From assembly GCF_000931935.2 (NCBI RefSeq), contig NZ_AZAC01000017.1, positions 62,001 to 126,000 on the forward strand: 64,000 nt of DNA. Reading direction: 5' to 3'. The notes beneath the pieces are model-generated. The model saw nothing but the letters and a program-made list of their open reading frames with translations, ran no database searches and was not told the origin of the DNA. Positions within the stretch are counted from its first letter, which is position 1. Each line of letters opens with the position of its first letter. This document shows, one piece after another, positions 34,373-44,173 of the stretch. The position numbers and the translations under genes are program-made. The DNA is from Dethiosulfatarculus sandiegensis (GTDB lineage: Bacteria > Desulfobacterota > Desulfarculia > Desulfarculales > Desulfarculaceae).

Positions 34373-35389
34373 CAAAATTTTGACGTGTAGCTTGGCTATG
34401 GTTCTAATAGCAGAACTGCCGGGATTATTTTTAGATGCTTGCTGAAAAGCATGAGCAAAACTATTCTCCAACCGGTTTGCTTTTCCTTTTTTGAATAAAA
34501 AATCGGTTGGATAATTTTTTGTTAAAATATCAGTAAGTTGCATCTTAGTTATACATGGAGTAGGAAAAATGAATGAAATATTTCAGCTATGGTGATGTCG
34601 TTAGTGGTTTTTTGCCGGTAAAGTTTTTTTCTTACTTTTGCATATTCTGAGAAGGCCTTCCCCGGCCCCTGGGCTTTTGCAGGCCCGACCGGTTACGGTT
34701 TTAAAAAAACCGGGTGCCGGACTTCTTTTTGTTGACGCTTGCCGCTTAAGGTTTTCTCCTTTTTTTATAAGGGCCGAAAATCATCGTACCCTTACTCCAT
34801 GCGCCTGAAGGCAGTTTTCCAAAACATAAGCGTTACCCCCATCAAAAGGAACTGTAACGTGAGCTGTTGCCGCGTTTTCTCTTTTTGTTTATTGGAAAAC
34901 ATTTTAATCCCACCCCATTAGCCCGTATAAGCCGGCTCGAACAGCGTGAGAAAAAACACCAAGCAAAAAACGTCCTTAATAGCCGGGTCCTTAATTACCT
35001 CTGATTATGCTAGGATTTGACTATCTGCCTATTATTTTACAAAAAAATTTATATTTAATTGAGCGGTTCCAAAATTTGAGGAGTCAAAAACGGGTCTTAA
35101 AGGCCTATTTTATAAAATTACCATTATCGGTAAGTAAAATCTGGTTGATTTCAGGTTAAGATTCTTGATTTGTTAAGTAAATATGCATTATTGTTTTAAT
35201 GTTACGTTAAGCAACAGTAAATATAGGTAAAAGCTTTCACCTGAGGCCCCTGTCAGGTTCTCGGAGATCGTAGAACAAAGGAACCAGCCGCATGGAAAAG
35301 TTCAGATACCTACAAAAGTGAAGAGTGCCGTTTGTTTTATGATTGCGATGGGAAAAAGGTAAAATTAGTCTTAATTTCAGCTTTTTAAG
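34373..35389. other. AT-rich gap, about 1 kb, no supportable gene
   Basis: Contains CCAACCG (34468-34474)/CGGTTGG (34504-34510) followed by ATAATTTTTT, which could terminate the 34031 gene. A second hairpin lies near 34700-34725 (CGGTTTT-AAA-AAAACCG), and ACCTGA (35239-35244)/TCAGGT (35253-35258) upstream of the TAXI remnant could be an operator or leader hairpin. Short open frames here lack ribosome sites or overlap known genes. Confidence 0.4.
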
Positions 35390-35410
35390 TTGGCTAAGGG
35401 AGTAGTTTTA

Positions 35411-36380
35411 ATGTCCAGACAACTAAAAGTATTTTGCATTGCCACCGCAATTTGCCTTTCACTTATGATCTGCTCCACAAATGCCTCGGCCAAATCAATA
35501 GCCATGGGCACTGGAGGCTTGAAAGGGGTTTACTATCCGGTTGGCAAGGCGATTGCCAAGCTGTTTAACGGAAAAATACAAGGGACAAAGATTGAGGTGT
35601 TGTCAACTCAAGGGTCTGTTCAAAATATCGGGGATCTCATCTCCGGCAAGGTTGGCTTAGGTATTTGTTCAGGCAGATGTTGCCGATAAGGCCTACAAGG
35701 GGAAATTGCCTTTCCAAAAGGGGAAGCCATATAAGGGATTGCGGGCCATAATGTCATTGCATATGGAGCAAATGACAATACTTGCCCGCGAAAAATCAGG
35801 TGTAAAGAAGCTGACTGACCTGAAAGGAAAAAGGGTGGCTGTTGGAAAACCCGGGTCGGGAACTTATGAAAATGCGAAATTGGCCTTAAGCGTCGCTGGG
35901 ATGACCTTTAAGAATTTGGGAAAGGTTTATAAAATAGGAGGCAAGGAAGCGGCGGCAAAATTTGAAGAGGGTAAGCTCGACGCCATCTTTTACTTTGTAG
36001 GTAATCCGAATAAATATGTAAAACAATTATGCAAGTCGCGTAAGACCAGGATCCGTTTCGTCCCCGTCCCCAATGTAATCGAAAAGATATTAATGAAGAA
36101 TAAATATTATAGCACGGGCTATGTTTCAAAATATTTTTACAGAAATTCATTGAATAAAGTTGGAGCTGAAACTTTTGGGATAAAGGCGCTTCTGGTGACT
36201 GATGCTAAAACCTCCAACAAAACAATTAAGAATTTGTTGGGTTGTGTGCTTGATGATTTTAAAAAATTTAAAAGGCAACACCAGAGCTTGATGTTATTAA
36301 CGCCCACTGGAATTACAGAGGGGATTTCCATTCCCTTGCATCCAGCGGCCAAGGCGGTCTTTAAAGCCAAAAAACGGTAA
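35411..36380 (+). pseudogene. TAXI-family TRAP transporter solute receptor, frameshifted
   Basis: The first part has a signal peptide (ATAICLSLMICSTNASA) and the TAXI signature IAMGTGGLKGVYYPVGKA. At 35666 an extra T in GGT-ATT-T-GTT-CAG shifts the frame and the reading stops at 35689. Skipping that base restores GIVQADVADKAYKGKLPFQ, exactly what TAXI proteins have, and the frame then runs to 36380 (AREKSGVKKLTDLKGKRVAV, VGKPGSGTYENA). Full length would be ~322 aa, the normal size. It is either an inactivated gene or a sequencing error in the TTT run. No TRAP permease (4TM-12TM fusion) is next to it. ATG 35411 has GGAG upstream. Composition is AT-rich. Confidence 0.85.
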
Positions 36381-36966
36381 AAATTTGTCCACTTCCGGGA
36401 GGCTGTGACTTTTATAAACGGCCATTCATCTAACTGCCTGATTTAACGCTGAAGGTGAAATGCATAGGTTTGCCTTATGCCGAAAGATGAATGGAGTTAA
36501 CAATGGTTTTTTGAGTAATTACTAATATACGGCCTGCCCATGCGGCTGTCTGAAGTGATGTGGTCAGGTTCAAGTCGCGCAGCCTCTTTTAAACTTACCT
36601 GATTAGTATGTTTGCGTTCTGGTTAATGTCTTAATGATCCGCCGGTTTGCAAGTAAAGGGCCGGACCGCGCGGTGAACCGCCAAGATTAACGATCAAATC
36701 CGATCGGCCTTTTCTCCTGCCCGGGCCTGTGGGTTGCCAGGCCTGATCAGGCCGGGGAAATTTCTGCCGCACCTTTAAAATAAATGGATTTGTCCGTGCC
36801 GGCAAAGGGAAGCCGGACTTTATTTTGCAGTTTCCGCATCCCTTGGTTGAGGAGTGGACCGGCTTGCCAACTTTCGGGCTGTGTGCCAGAATGCAAGCCC
36901 AGAACGAGTTGATTTCCGAACAGATCCTTGCATGCCATTTTAACTTTTTAAACAGGGCAACGTCTT
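36381..36966. other. Intergenic gap, about 590 bp
   Basis: No supportable gene. One imperfect hairpin is visible near 36778-36826 (AAAATAAA with TTTATTTT, and CCGGC with GCCGG inside), which could be a terminator remnant. The open frames here are in poor context. Confidence 0.4.
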
Positions 36967-38457
36967 TTGATAATCCGCAATACACTGGTGGGCTGGTCAT
37001 CCATGGCGGTTAACTTTGCCGTGGCCCTGGCCTCGGTCCCTATTCAGGTCCACTACCTGGGTAAGACCGGCCTGGGTGTCTGGCTTTTGCTCATGAATAT
37101 GTGGGCCTTTATGCTGCTTTTGGATCTGGGAGTTTCCCAGTCCCTGGCCAGGCATGTGGCAGACGACCTGGTGAGAGACGATATCGACTCCCTGGGCAAG
37201 AGCGTTTCAACCAGCCTTGCCATGTATTCAGTTCTTGCCCTGGCCGCAATTTTGATCTACCTGGTGCTGGCTTTTAACCTGGACAGGTTTTTTAATATCC
37301 CGCCTGATTTTCTTGATTCCGCCACCTGGGCCATGTTGCCTTTGTGCGCGGTCACGGTTTTCAGTTTACCGGCCAAGATATTTGAAGCCCTTTTGTTTGC
37401 CAGGGAAGAGCTCTATATCTACCAGTCCGTGGTTATGACCACAGTGCTGGCAAGGCTCGGGCTGATTTGGCTTTTCCTGCACCAGGGCTGGGGGCTTTTG
37501 GGGGTGGGGCTCAGCTTTGCCCTGGCCGGATTCTGCGAGTTTGCCATGACCGGTTATTTCAGCTTAAGGGGCATGCACGCTTCGGCCTGGTTAAGGGTGA
37601 GCTGGGATTGGGCCAGAGCCCGAAAAATGATCATCTATGCCAGAGATGCGCTTTTGATCCAGTTGGGGCTTATAGCAAGGGCTCAGCTTCCGGTCCTGAT
37701 ACTCGGTATATTAAGCACCCCCGTGGCGCTGGCCTATTTTGGGGTGGCCATGCGGCTGACCACCCATGCGGTGAGCCTCTCCACTGTGGTTGCCAGGGCG
37801 GTGCAGCCCAAGCTTTCCCTGCTCAAGGCGGGTGACAAGGATGAAGACATGGTGCGGCTGCTTAAGCGCTCCACCCTGTATGCCAGTTATTTCGCCGGTT
37901 TTCTTGGCCTGGGCCTTTACTTTCTAAGCGAGCCCTTTTTGGTGCTCTGGCTGGGAGAAGGCTTTGTGAAGAGCGCCAAGGTTGTGAGAATTTTAGTGGT
38001 CCCCCTGGTGATGCTGATGTCCCTGGGGCCCTCGGAGGCCGTACTTTTCAGTATCAAGCGCCATGGCTTCACGGGCATTTTGAATTTGATTGAAATTGCG
38101 ATAATGGGGCTGGTTATTTTTGGGTTGGTTCAGGAAAAGGGTGATATCGGCGCGGCCATTGGCTTGGGCCTGGCGCTGTTGCTTCTGCGGCCCTGGGTTT
38201 TGCCCTGGTATGTCTGTCGCAAAACCGGGGTGAGGCTAGGGGAATTTTGGCTGCAGGGAATTTTAAGGGCCTGGCTGCCTCTTCTTTTAATTGCTCCCCT
38301 GTTGGGCTTTTTTTTACATACATGGCCTGTGCATGGTTGGTTTGGGTTCGTGGCGGTATGCCTGGGCCTTGGTTTGCTCTGCGGCCTTGTTTTTATTTTT
38401 GTGGTGATGGGCCCTGTGGAAAGATCTTTTTGGCTGCAGAAGCTCTCCTTTTTTTAA
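36967..38457 (+). CDS. Wzx-like polysaccharide flippase (MATE/MviN fold)
   Basis: A 496-aa membrane protein with about 12-14 helices. The beginning (IIRNTLVGWSSMAVNF, VPIQVHYLGKTGLGVW) is the typical opening of O-antigen/teichoic acid flippases (RfbX/Wzx). It should move the undecaprenyl-linked repeat unit across the inner membrane. TTG is the only start, since the frame is closed just upstream at 36949. It stands apart from the main export operon but is the only Wzx-type candidate in the window. A terminator follows. Confidence 0.85.
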   Translation: MIIRNTLVGWSSMAVNFAVALASVPIQVHYLGKTGLGVWLLLMNMWAFMLLLDLGVSQSLARHVADDLVRDDIDSLGKSVSTSLAMYSVLALAAILIYLVLAFNLDRFFNIPPDFLDSATWAMLPLCAVTVFSLPAKIFEALLFAREELYIYQSVVMTTVLARLGLIWLFLHQGWGLLGVGLSFALAGFCEFAMTGYFSLRGMHASAWLRVSWDWARARKMIIYARDALLIQLGLIARAQLPVLILGILSTPVALAYFGVAMRLTTHAVSLSTVVARAVQPKLSLLKAGDKDEDMVRLLKRSTLYASYFAGFLGLGLYFLSEPFLVLWLGEGFVKSAKVVRILVVPLVMLMSLGPSEAVLFSIKRHGFTGILNLIEIAIMGLVIFGLVQEKGDIGAAIGLGLALLLLRPWVLPWYVCRKTGVRLGEFWLQGILRAWLPLLLIAPLLGFFLHTWPVHGWFGFVAVCLGLGLLCGLVFIFVVMGPVERSFWLQKLSFF

Positions 38458-38470
38458 CTGATCGGAAAAA

Positions 38471-38505
38471 ATAACCATCCGACGGCCCGGCCGCCGGATG
38501 GTTAT
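38471..38505. terminator. Terminator hairpin between convergent genes
   Basis: ATAACCATCCG (38471-38481) pairs with CGGATGGTTAT (38495-38505), with further GGC/GCC pairing inside. An A-run upstream (AAAAAATA) gives a T-run on the minus strand, so it mainly serves the AEC transporter gene and perhaps also the flippase. Confidence 0.75.
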
Positions 38506-38527
38506 ATCCATTAACTACACTTTACAA

Positions 38528-39445
38528 TCAGGGAACCAGGACCATCAGCCAAAGGCTGAAGGTCAGGGCTGAAAGTGCGGTGGTGAGGCTCACCATGGTG
38601 GAGGCAAAATCAGAGTCTCCACCCATCTGGTCTGCAAAGACCACGCTCAAGGTGGCGGTGGGTGAGGCCACTATAAGCACCGCCGTGGTCAAAAGAAGCC
38701 CTGAATAACCGAACATGCTCAAAAGGCCCCAGGCCAGGGCGGGGAGTATAAACAGTTTCATGAGCATGGGAAGCGCCAGCATGGGAAGAGGCGCTTTTAT
38801 GCGGGTTTCCCCCAATTTGGCGCCTATGATCAAAAGGGCCAGGGGCACACCCATGCCTCCCATGATTTTAAGGGTTCTTCCCACCACGCCGCTAATATCA
38901 ATACCCAAAAAGGATATGGTCAGGCCGATCAGAATGGCGATGATTATGGGGTTGGTGGCTATGGCCTTGACCTGCTCCAGGGGCTTGGCCTTGGTTCCGG
39001 CCAGGTAGGAGAGGGTTATCACGGTTATGGCATTTTGCAAAATGCTCATGACCCCCACCAACAAACCCGAGGCCGCCACCCCTGGGTCTCCCAAGGCATA
39101 GAGGATAACCGCCAGGCCTACGAAACCGTAGTTGCCATGCACCGAGGTTTGAATCCAGGTGGGGCGGGTTGATTCGTTGTTCTTGAAAAAGACCCTGGAC
39201 AACTGCCAGGAGACCAGCCAGCAGAAGAGCATGGCCCCCATGGTGATGGCCAACTGCACCGGCTGCCAGAAGTCGCTGACATGGGTTCTGCCAATGGCGT
39301 TGATCAAAAGGGCGGGAAAGGCGAAGTTAAAGGCCAGCTTGTTGGCCGGTTTTTGAAAAGACTCGGGGATCAGTCCTCTTTTACCACCTATTACACCAAA
39401 CAGAATAACTATGAATATGGGAGCAATACTTGCAATGATCTGCAT
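38528..39445 (-). CDS. AEC family (auxin efflux carrier-like) transporter
   Basis: A 305-aa membrane protein with ten predicted helices in two sets of five. Family marks are IAPIFIVILFGVIGGKRGL at the start, LAFNFAFPALLINAI, the QTSVHGNYGFVGLAV loop and ASPTATLSVVFADQMGGDSDFA near the C-terminus. AEC proteins carry small organic acids such as malate or malonate; the substrate here is not known. It is 24 nt downstream of the GT4 gene in the same direction. Confidence 0.88.
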   Translation of the reverse strand: MQIIASIAPIFIVILFGVIGGKRGLIPESFQKPANKLAFNFAFPALLINAIGRTHVSDFWQPVQLAITMGAMLFCWLVSWQLSRVFFKNNESTRPTWIQTSVHGNYGFVGLAVILYALGDPGVAASGLLVGVMSILQNAITVITLSYLAGTKAKPLEQVKAIATNPIIIAILIGLTISFLGIDISGVVGRTLKIMGGMGVPLALLIIGAKLGETRIKAPLPMLALPMLMKLFILPALAWGLLSMFGYSGLLLTTAVLIVASPTATLSVVFADQMGGDSDFASTMVSLTTALSALTFSLWLMVLVP

Positions 39446-39469
39446 TTTAAACGTTTCTTTCCAGAGTTA

Positions 39470-40744
39470 TCAAATGCCTTGGATCAGTTGATCCAGATGG
39501 CGGGCCAACTCGCCGGTAAGGCGGCGGCGTTCGAAAAATAAAGGAGGGTTGGCAAGGCCGGTTGGAGGGCCAACCAGCCAGTTGGTTAAAATATCGGCCA
39601 GGCCTTGGGCATCCTTGGGCAGGGACACCTGGCCGGCTCCGGCGGCTTCAACAATGGCCGTGGCCGCGCCCAAGGGGGATATGGCCAGAACCGGCCTTTT
39701 GACCGCCAGGTATTCAAAGAGCTTGGCCGGGATCATTCTTTCCAGGCCCGGAAGATCGGCCATGGTCATGACCAGGGCATCTGCCGCGGCCATGCGCTTA
39801 AGCACCTGGTCATGGGGCTCATAAGGCAGGTAATCCACCTTGAAATCAGGCAGGCCTGGATCGGTTTTCTGGCCGGGCACCACTCTGCCGACCACCTGTA
39901 AAGATATTTTTTGCCGGTCCTGGTCTTTCATCAGGGCCAGGCCCCGGAAAAGGTCATCTAAGGGGTGCGACTCAAATACCGTGCCTGTGTAAAGAAGATT
40001 AAGCCTGCCCGGTTCGGGGGCCGGGGGGAGGTCTTCATCTGCCGGGGATGTAAAGTCATCGGCATCATAACCGTTTGGTATCCAAACGTATTTTTTGCTT
40101 GGCCCACCGTGGGTGGCAGCCAGGCGGCTGGTCATGCCGGGCGTGTTTCCGATCACCAGCCCTGCTTGCCCGACCAAGCTGTGTTCCAGCTTGCGCACCA
40201 TTTGACGCCAAAAAGCACCGCCGCCGTGGCCTTTGAACCCCTTGGTGAAGAATCCGCTCCACTCATCCCGAAAATCCAAGACCAGCGGTAAATTCAGAAT
40301 TTTGGCAGCCATGGCTCCGAGGATAAAGCTGGAAAAAGGCGGAGCAGTGACCATTATCACTTGGGCTCGGTCCTTGCGGGCGGCCCTCAGCAAACCGGGC
40401 AAGGCAGTGGCCAGCCAGACAACCTGGTGGTCTGGAAACAAAAGGGAAAGAGCCATTTCCTTGAGCAGTTTTTTGACTCCCCCAAGATCTGTTTTGGCCT
40501 GGCCGACAACGGCATCGGCGGCCTTGCCTCCCAGGTTGATTATAGGCAGATGATGCACCTTAAGCCCTTGGGGCAGGTCTTTTTCATGGGAAGGGTCTTT
40601 GAGCGGGGCATAGGGCTCCCTGGGGGTGGCTACAATTGGCTCCCAACCAAAGTATCTTAAGTATTTTACAAACTTAAGAACCCTTTGCACTCCCGCGCCG
40701 CCTGTGGGCGGAAATACGTAGCTTATGATCAGGACCCGTTTCAA
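39470..40744 (-). CDS. Family 4 glycosyltransferase
   Basis: A 424-aa GT-B protein. The N-terminus IISYVFPPTGGAGVQRVLKF is typical of GT4 enzymes of surface polysaccharide clusters. The acceptor domain has PLVLDFRDEW, and the C-terminal domain has YTGTVFESHPLDDLFRGL and the nucleotide-sugar site PAKLFEYLAVKRPVLAI. Soluble or peripheral; it adds a sugar to a lipid-linked intermediate. It overlaps the next upstream GT4 gene by 4 nt. Confidence 0.88.
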   Translation of the reverse strand: MKRVLIISYVFPPTGGAGVQRVLKFVKYLRYFGWEPIVATPREPYAPLKDPSHEKDLPQGLKVHHLPIINLGGKAADAVVGQAKTDLGGVKKLLKEMALSLLFPDHQVVWLATALPGLLRAARKDRAQVIMVTAPPFSSFILGAMAAKILNLPLVLDFRDEWSGFFTKGFKGHGGGAFWRQMVRKLEHSLVGQAGLVIGNTPGMTSRLAATHGGPSKKYVWIPNGYDADDFTSPADEDLPPAPEPGRLNLLYTGTVFESHPLDDLFRGLALMKDQDRQKISLQVVGRVVPGQKTDPGLPDFKVDYLPYEPHDQVLKRMAAADALVMTMADLPGLERMIPAKLFEYLAVKRPVLAISPLGAATAIVEAAGAGQVSLPKDAQGLADILTNWLVGPPTGLANPPLFFERRRLTGELARHLDQLIQGI

Positions 40745-41940
40745 TGCTCTGCTCCCGCGGTTTTTCGCATGGTTTTCAGGATGCGGTCAGCGCCGCCCTG
40801 CCAGGACCGGTCTTTGACAGAGTCCACCAGGGTCTTTTCCGGGAAGTTTTTATTCAAAAGCATTTTAAAAGCCTTGGCCAATTCATCCGCATTTTCAGGC
40901 TCCACTAAAAAACCCTGTTCTTGGTCCCGCATCAGGGCCGGGACTCCACCCACCCGGCTGGCCACTACCGGCCTGCCGGTGCTCAAGGCCTCCAGAACCA
41001 CATTGGGCTCGCCTTCACTGAGGCTGGGAAGCAGCAAAAAATCACAGGCCTGCATGTACCTGGCCACTGTTTCATGGGGCTTGGCCAGGGCGAATGTCAC
41101 CCTTTGGCTGATCCCCAGTTCAGCGGCTTCGGCCCGCAGGGAGGCTAAAAGCGGCCCCTGACCCACCAGAACAAGGTCCAGCTCCGGAGTTTGGGCCAGG
41201 GCCTTTAAGGCATAAGTGATCCCCTTAACCGGGTCTAAGTTGCCCACAAACAGAGCCAGCCTGCGGGAAGGGTCAAGGTTGAGCTTCTTTTTGATTTCAA
41301 GCCTGTCGGCTGGGTGAAACAGTTCAGAGTTGACCCCGTTTCCCACCACCTGGATTTTATCCTCCGAAGCCCCCATTTCAACCAGAGTCTCTTTAAGGTG
41401 CCTGCTCACCGCGATCAGGGCCTGGGCCTGAGTTATGGTCTTGTGCAAAAGGGCTTTTCTGGCCGGATCTTGACCCAGTTTCAGAACATCACTGCCATGA
41501 ACCTTCAAGGTAAGGGGAATGCCAAGCCTTTGGGCTGCCAAAAGGGCCGCGTAACCATCCGGATATAGCCAGGTGGCAAAAAGCGCCTGAGGCCTTATCT
41601 GTTTGTTCATGCGGGCAATTGCCCCCCAAATAGAGGCCAGGTAGGCCCTGCCTTGCCAGGTGCGCATCAATCGGGGCAGATACCAGAATACAGGCCTTTT
41701 CACCGGGATATCCGGCACCGGCTCCTCAAAGTCGTTTTGCCTTTTATTACGCAAAAGCGGCCAGGGAATCGGAGCCACCAGCCCCAGGCGGCAGAGATCG
41801 GCCAGGGCGGAAATCTGCTGCCGGTTAAAGGCGTATTTCAGGGGCGCGTAAGCGCTGGGATACAGGCTGGTCACGGCCAACACCCTGAAATCATCAGCGC
41901 CTTTTGGCCCCTCGGCTGATATGGCGGAATTTTGAATCAT
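40741..41940 (-). CDS. Family 4 glycosyltransferase
   Basis: A ~400-aa GT-B enzyme. The N-domain opens FRVLAVTSLYPSAYAP and has LFATWLYPDGYAALLAA and LKVHGSDVLKLG. The C-domain has LFVGNLDPVKGI, DFLLLPSLSEGEPNVVLEAL and RPVVASRVGGVP, the donor-binding E-x7-E type region. The sequence resembles GT4 enzymes of exopolysaccharide loci. ATG 41940 is chosen; GTG 41958 is also possible and neither has a strong ribosome site. It is translated together with the 39470 gene (4-nt overlap) and diverges from the 42101 GT4. Confidence 0.86.
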   Translation of the reverse strand: MIQNSAISAEGPKGADDFRVLAVTSLYPSAYAPLKYAFNRQQISALADLCRLGLVAPIPWPLLRNKRQNDFEEPVPDIPVKRPVFWYLPRLMRTWQGRAYLASIWGAIARMNKQIRPQALFATWLYPDGYAALLAAQRLGIPLTLKVHGSDVLKLGQDPARKALLHKTITQAQALIAVSRHLKETLVEMGASEDKIQVVGNGVNSELFHPADRLEIKKKLNLDPSRRLALFVGNLDPVKGITYALKALAQTPELDLVLVGQGPLLASLRAEAAELGISQRVTFALAKPHETVARYMQACDFLLLPSLSEGEPNVVLEALSTGRPVVASRVGGVPALMRDQEQGFLVEPENADELAKAFKMLLNKNFPEKTLVDSVKDRSWQGGADRILKTMRKTAGAEH

Positions 41941-42100
41941 AAAAAAAGAGTTTAGCACAGAGCTGTGAATAAGGCTTTATTGACTTTGTGAGAATTGTGG
42001 GTCTAATGAATAGAGTAGAGTTAAATTAACGTATAATTCTTAAGAGAAAGGTTTTAAACAAGCGGTAAGGGAGACCGCAAGGACCTTATCAAAGGAACCC

Positions 42101-43213
42101 ATGGAAAATAAAATAAAAGTTCTCCAGGTAGCCACTTCCCTCCATACCGGCGGGGCGGAACAGGTGATAATCGATCTGCTGAAATGGGGGCCTCAGGCTG
42201 GTTTTGAAAACCAGGTGGCTGTGTTGGTGGAGGAAGGCGAATTGGCCCGGGTGGCCAGGGATCTGGGCGTGGAGGTCCATTGCCTGAGCAAGCGCCGGGG
42301 CCGTGACTGGAGCATGGTGGGCGCGATTTTACGTTTGGCCAGACGGATCGGGGCGGATCTGATCCATGCCCATAACAACGGAGCCGGGCTTTACGCCGCC
42401 CTGGCCGGAAGATGGGGGCGCATACCTGTGGTGACCACCCGTCACGGACTCTACATCAAGCCCGGCACCGGGCTTTGGCTTTGGCGCTTGGTGGGCTTTT
42501 TAAGCACCAAGATGGTGTGTGTGGGCGCGGATGTGCGCGACCTGGCCATTGACAGGGTGGGGCTTTCAGAAAAACGGGTGCGGCTGATCTTTAACGGCGT
42601 GGACCTTAAAGGCTATGCCCCGGACATGGAGGCAAGGTCCCTGATCAGAGAGGAGCTGGGTCTTTTGACCGGCCAGGCCCTTTTGATAACCGTGGGCAGA
42701 TTATCCCAGGTCAAGGATCAGGCCGGTATGCTCCAGGCTTTGGCCCTGCTAAAGGGTATTTCACCCCTGCCGGTTCTGGCCCTGGTCGGTGACGGTCCGG
42801 AGAGAAACTCCCTTACCGCCCTGACCGAGGAATTGGGTGTAAAGGACCATGTGAGGTTTTTGGGTGATCGCAGGGATGTGCCCAAGCTTTTGGCCGCCTC
42901 TGATTGCTTTGTCCTGAGTTCGGTCAGCGAAGGGATCAGCAAGGCACTTTTGGAGGCCATGGCAGTGGGGCTGCCGGTTGTGGCCACCAACGTGGGAGGA
43001 AACCCGGAGCTGGTGTGCCCCAAACAGACCGGACTTTTGGTGCCCCAAGGAGAACCAAAAGCCCTGGCCCAGGCCCTGGCTACGGTTCTTTTGGATGGAG
43101 GTCTGGCTCAGAGGTTGGGCCGGGCTGGCAGGGAAAGGGTTAAAAAGAGCTTCGATGTCAGGGCCACTGCCCAAGCCTATGGCGACCTTTTCGCCGAACT
43201 TGTCAATAAATAA
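42101..43213 (+). CDS. Family 4 glycosyltransferase
   Basis: A 370-aa GT-B enzyme with LQVATSLHTGGAEQVIIDLL at the start, IHAHNNGAGLYAALAGRW and TRHGLYIKPGTG in the acceptor domain, and VGRLSQVKDQAGMLQAL plus DCFVLSSVSEGISKALLEAM in the donor domain. The ATG has AAAGGAA 4-10 nt upstream. It leads a two-gene plus-strand unit with the GT2 gene that follows at 12 nt. The sugar is unknown. Confidence 0.9.
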   Translation: MENKIKVLQVATSLHTGGAEQVIIDLLKWGPQAGFENQVAVLVEEGELARVARDLGVEVHCLSKRRGRDWSMVGAILRLARRIGADLIHAHNNGAGLYAALAGRWGRIPVVTTRHGLYIKPGTGLWLWRLVGFLSTKMVCVGADVRDLAIDRVGLSEKRVRLIFNGVDLKGYAPDMEARSLIREELGLLTGQALLITVGRLSQVKDQAGMLQALALLKGISPLPVLALVGDGPERNSLTALTEELGVKDHVRFLGDRRDVPKLLAASDCFVLSSVSEGISKALLEAMAVGLPVVATNVGGNPELVCPKQTGLLVPQGEPKALAQALATVLLDGGLAQRLGRAGRERVKKSFDVRATAQAYGDLFAELVNK

Positions 43214-43225
43214 GGAGGAGACTCC

Positions 43226-44149
43226 ATGACCCGCCAAAACGGGCCTCTGGACATAAGCTTTGTGATTATTACCTATAACGATGGCGCAAAGCTCTCCCGG
43301 GCCATTTCTTCCGCTGCCCTGGCTGCTTATGAAAGCGGCCTGACCCATGAGATATGGGTGGTTGACAACGGCTCGATGGATCACACCAAGGAAGTGCTCA
43401 CAGCCTATGAGGAAGTTTTGGGCGGCAACTTGAAAACCCTTTTTCTGGGGACCAACACCGGCACCACCTATTCCCGCAATCGGGCCCTGGAAAAGGCGCT
43501 TGGCAGATATATCTGCGTCATGGATTCAGATGCGAGCTTTCTGGATAATGACCTTAATCCGGTGTTAAATCTGTTGGCGGATTTGAAGGGGGTTGGATTG
43601 GTGGGGCCGCGTATTATCATGCCTGACGGCTCCACTTATAATTCGGTCAAGCGCCTGCCCACCCTTTGGGACAAGCTGGCCAAACTGCCCCAGATCTTCC
43701 TACACACCGCCCCGCATAACCGGGACTGGTACGATGAGTTCCCCTTTAACGATATAAGGCCCGTGCAAAGCGCCATAAGCTGCTGCTGGCTTTTCAGAAA
43801 GGATCTTTTTCAGCTTTTGGGGCCTTTGGATGAGCGTATTTTCTATGCGCCGGAAGATGTGGACTATTGCCTCAGGTCCTGGAAAAAGGGCAGGGCGGTG
43901 GTTTATTTCCCGTTTTTACGGGTGCTGCACCACACCCAGCAGATCTCCCATAAAAAGCCCCTTTCCAAAACAGCGTTAAGCCACTTCAAGGGTCTTTTGT
44001 ATTACCTGGCCAAGCATGGCTATTGGTTCAGCCGCAAGGGAATTGTTCAGAAATGGGTGACACCCCTGGCCCGGATCCTGGGGCCCGAGTTGGCCCTTTG
44101 GCAGGAGGAAAACCATTTATTAAGCCCCGGAAAGGATACAAGGCCTTGA
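43226..44149 (+). CDS. Family 2 glycosyltransferase (rhamnosyltransferase-like)
   Basis: A 307-aa GT-A enzyme. It opens DISFVIITYNDGAKLSRAI and has IWVVDNGSMDHT, the DxD motif in ICVMDSDASFLDND and the typical LDERIFYAPEDVDYCLRSW acceptor/catalytic stretch of rhamnosyl-type GT2 enzymes. No membrane helix. AGGAGG lies 7 nt upstream. It lies downstream of a GT4 gene in the same operon, within the second glycan block. Confidence 0.9.
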   Translation: MTRQNGPLDISFVIITYNDGAKLSRAISSAALAAYESGLTHEIWVVDNGSMDHTKEVLTAYEEVLGGNLKTLFLGTNTGTTYSRNRALEKALGRYICVMDSDASFLDNDLNPVLNLLADLKGVGLVGPRIIMPDGSTYNSVKRLPTLWDKLAKLPQIFLHTAPHNRDWYDEFPFNDIRPVQSAISCCWLFRKDLFQLLGPLDERIFYAPEDVDYCLRSWKKGRAVVYFPFLRVLHHTQQISHKKPLSKTALSHFKGLLYYLAKHGYWFSRKGIVQKWVTPLARILGPELALWQEENHLLSPGKDTRP

Positions 44150-44170
44150 TCCGGGGCTTTAGGCTTAAAA
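44122..44170 (+). terminator. Stem-loop at the end of the GT2 gene
   Basis: AAGCCCCGG (44122-44130) pairs with CCGGGGCTT (44151-44159). The loop contains the TGA stop of the glycosyltransferase gene. The U-run is short (TTT then TTAAAATTTT), so its strength is uncertain. Confidence 0.55.
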
Positions 44171-44173
44171 TTT

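Noticed and set aside
34259..34543. 94-aa minus-strand frame
   Set aside because: Overlaps the 3' end of the 34031 gene, has no ribosome site and is AT-rich by chance.
34739..34921. 60-aa plus-strand frame in the AT-rich gap
   Set aside because: No ribosome site or family resemblance; low-complexity composition.
36623..37000. 125-aa minus-strand frame upstream of the flippase
   Set aside because: No family resemblance, no ribosome site, overlaps the flippase start.
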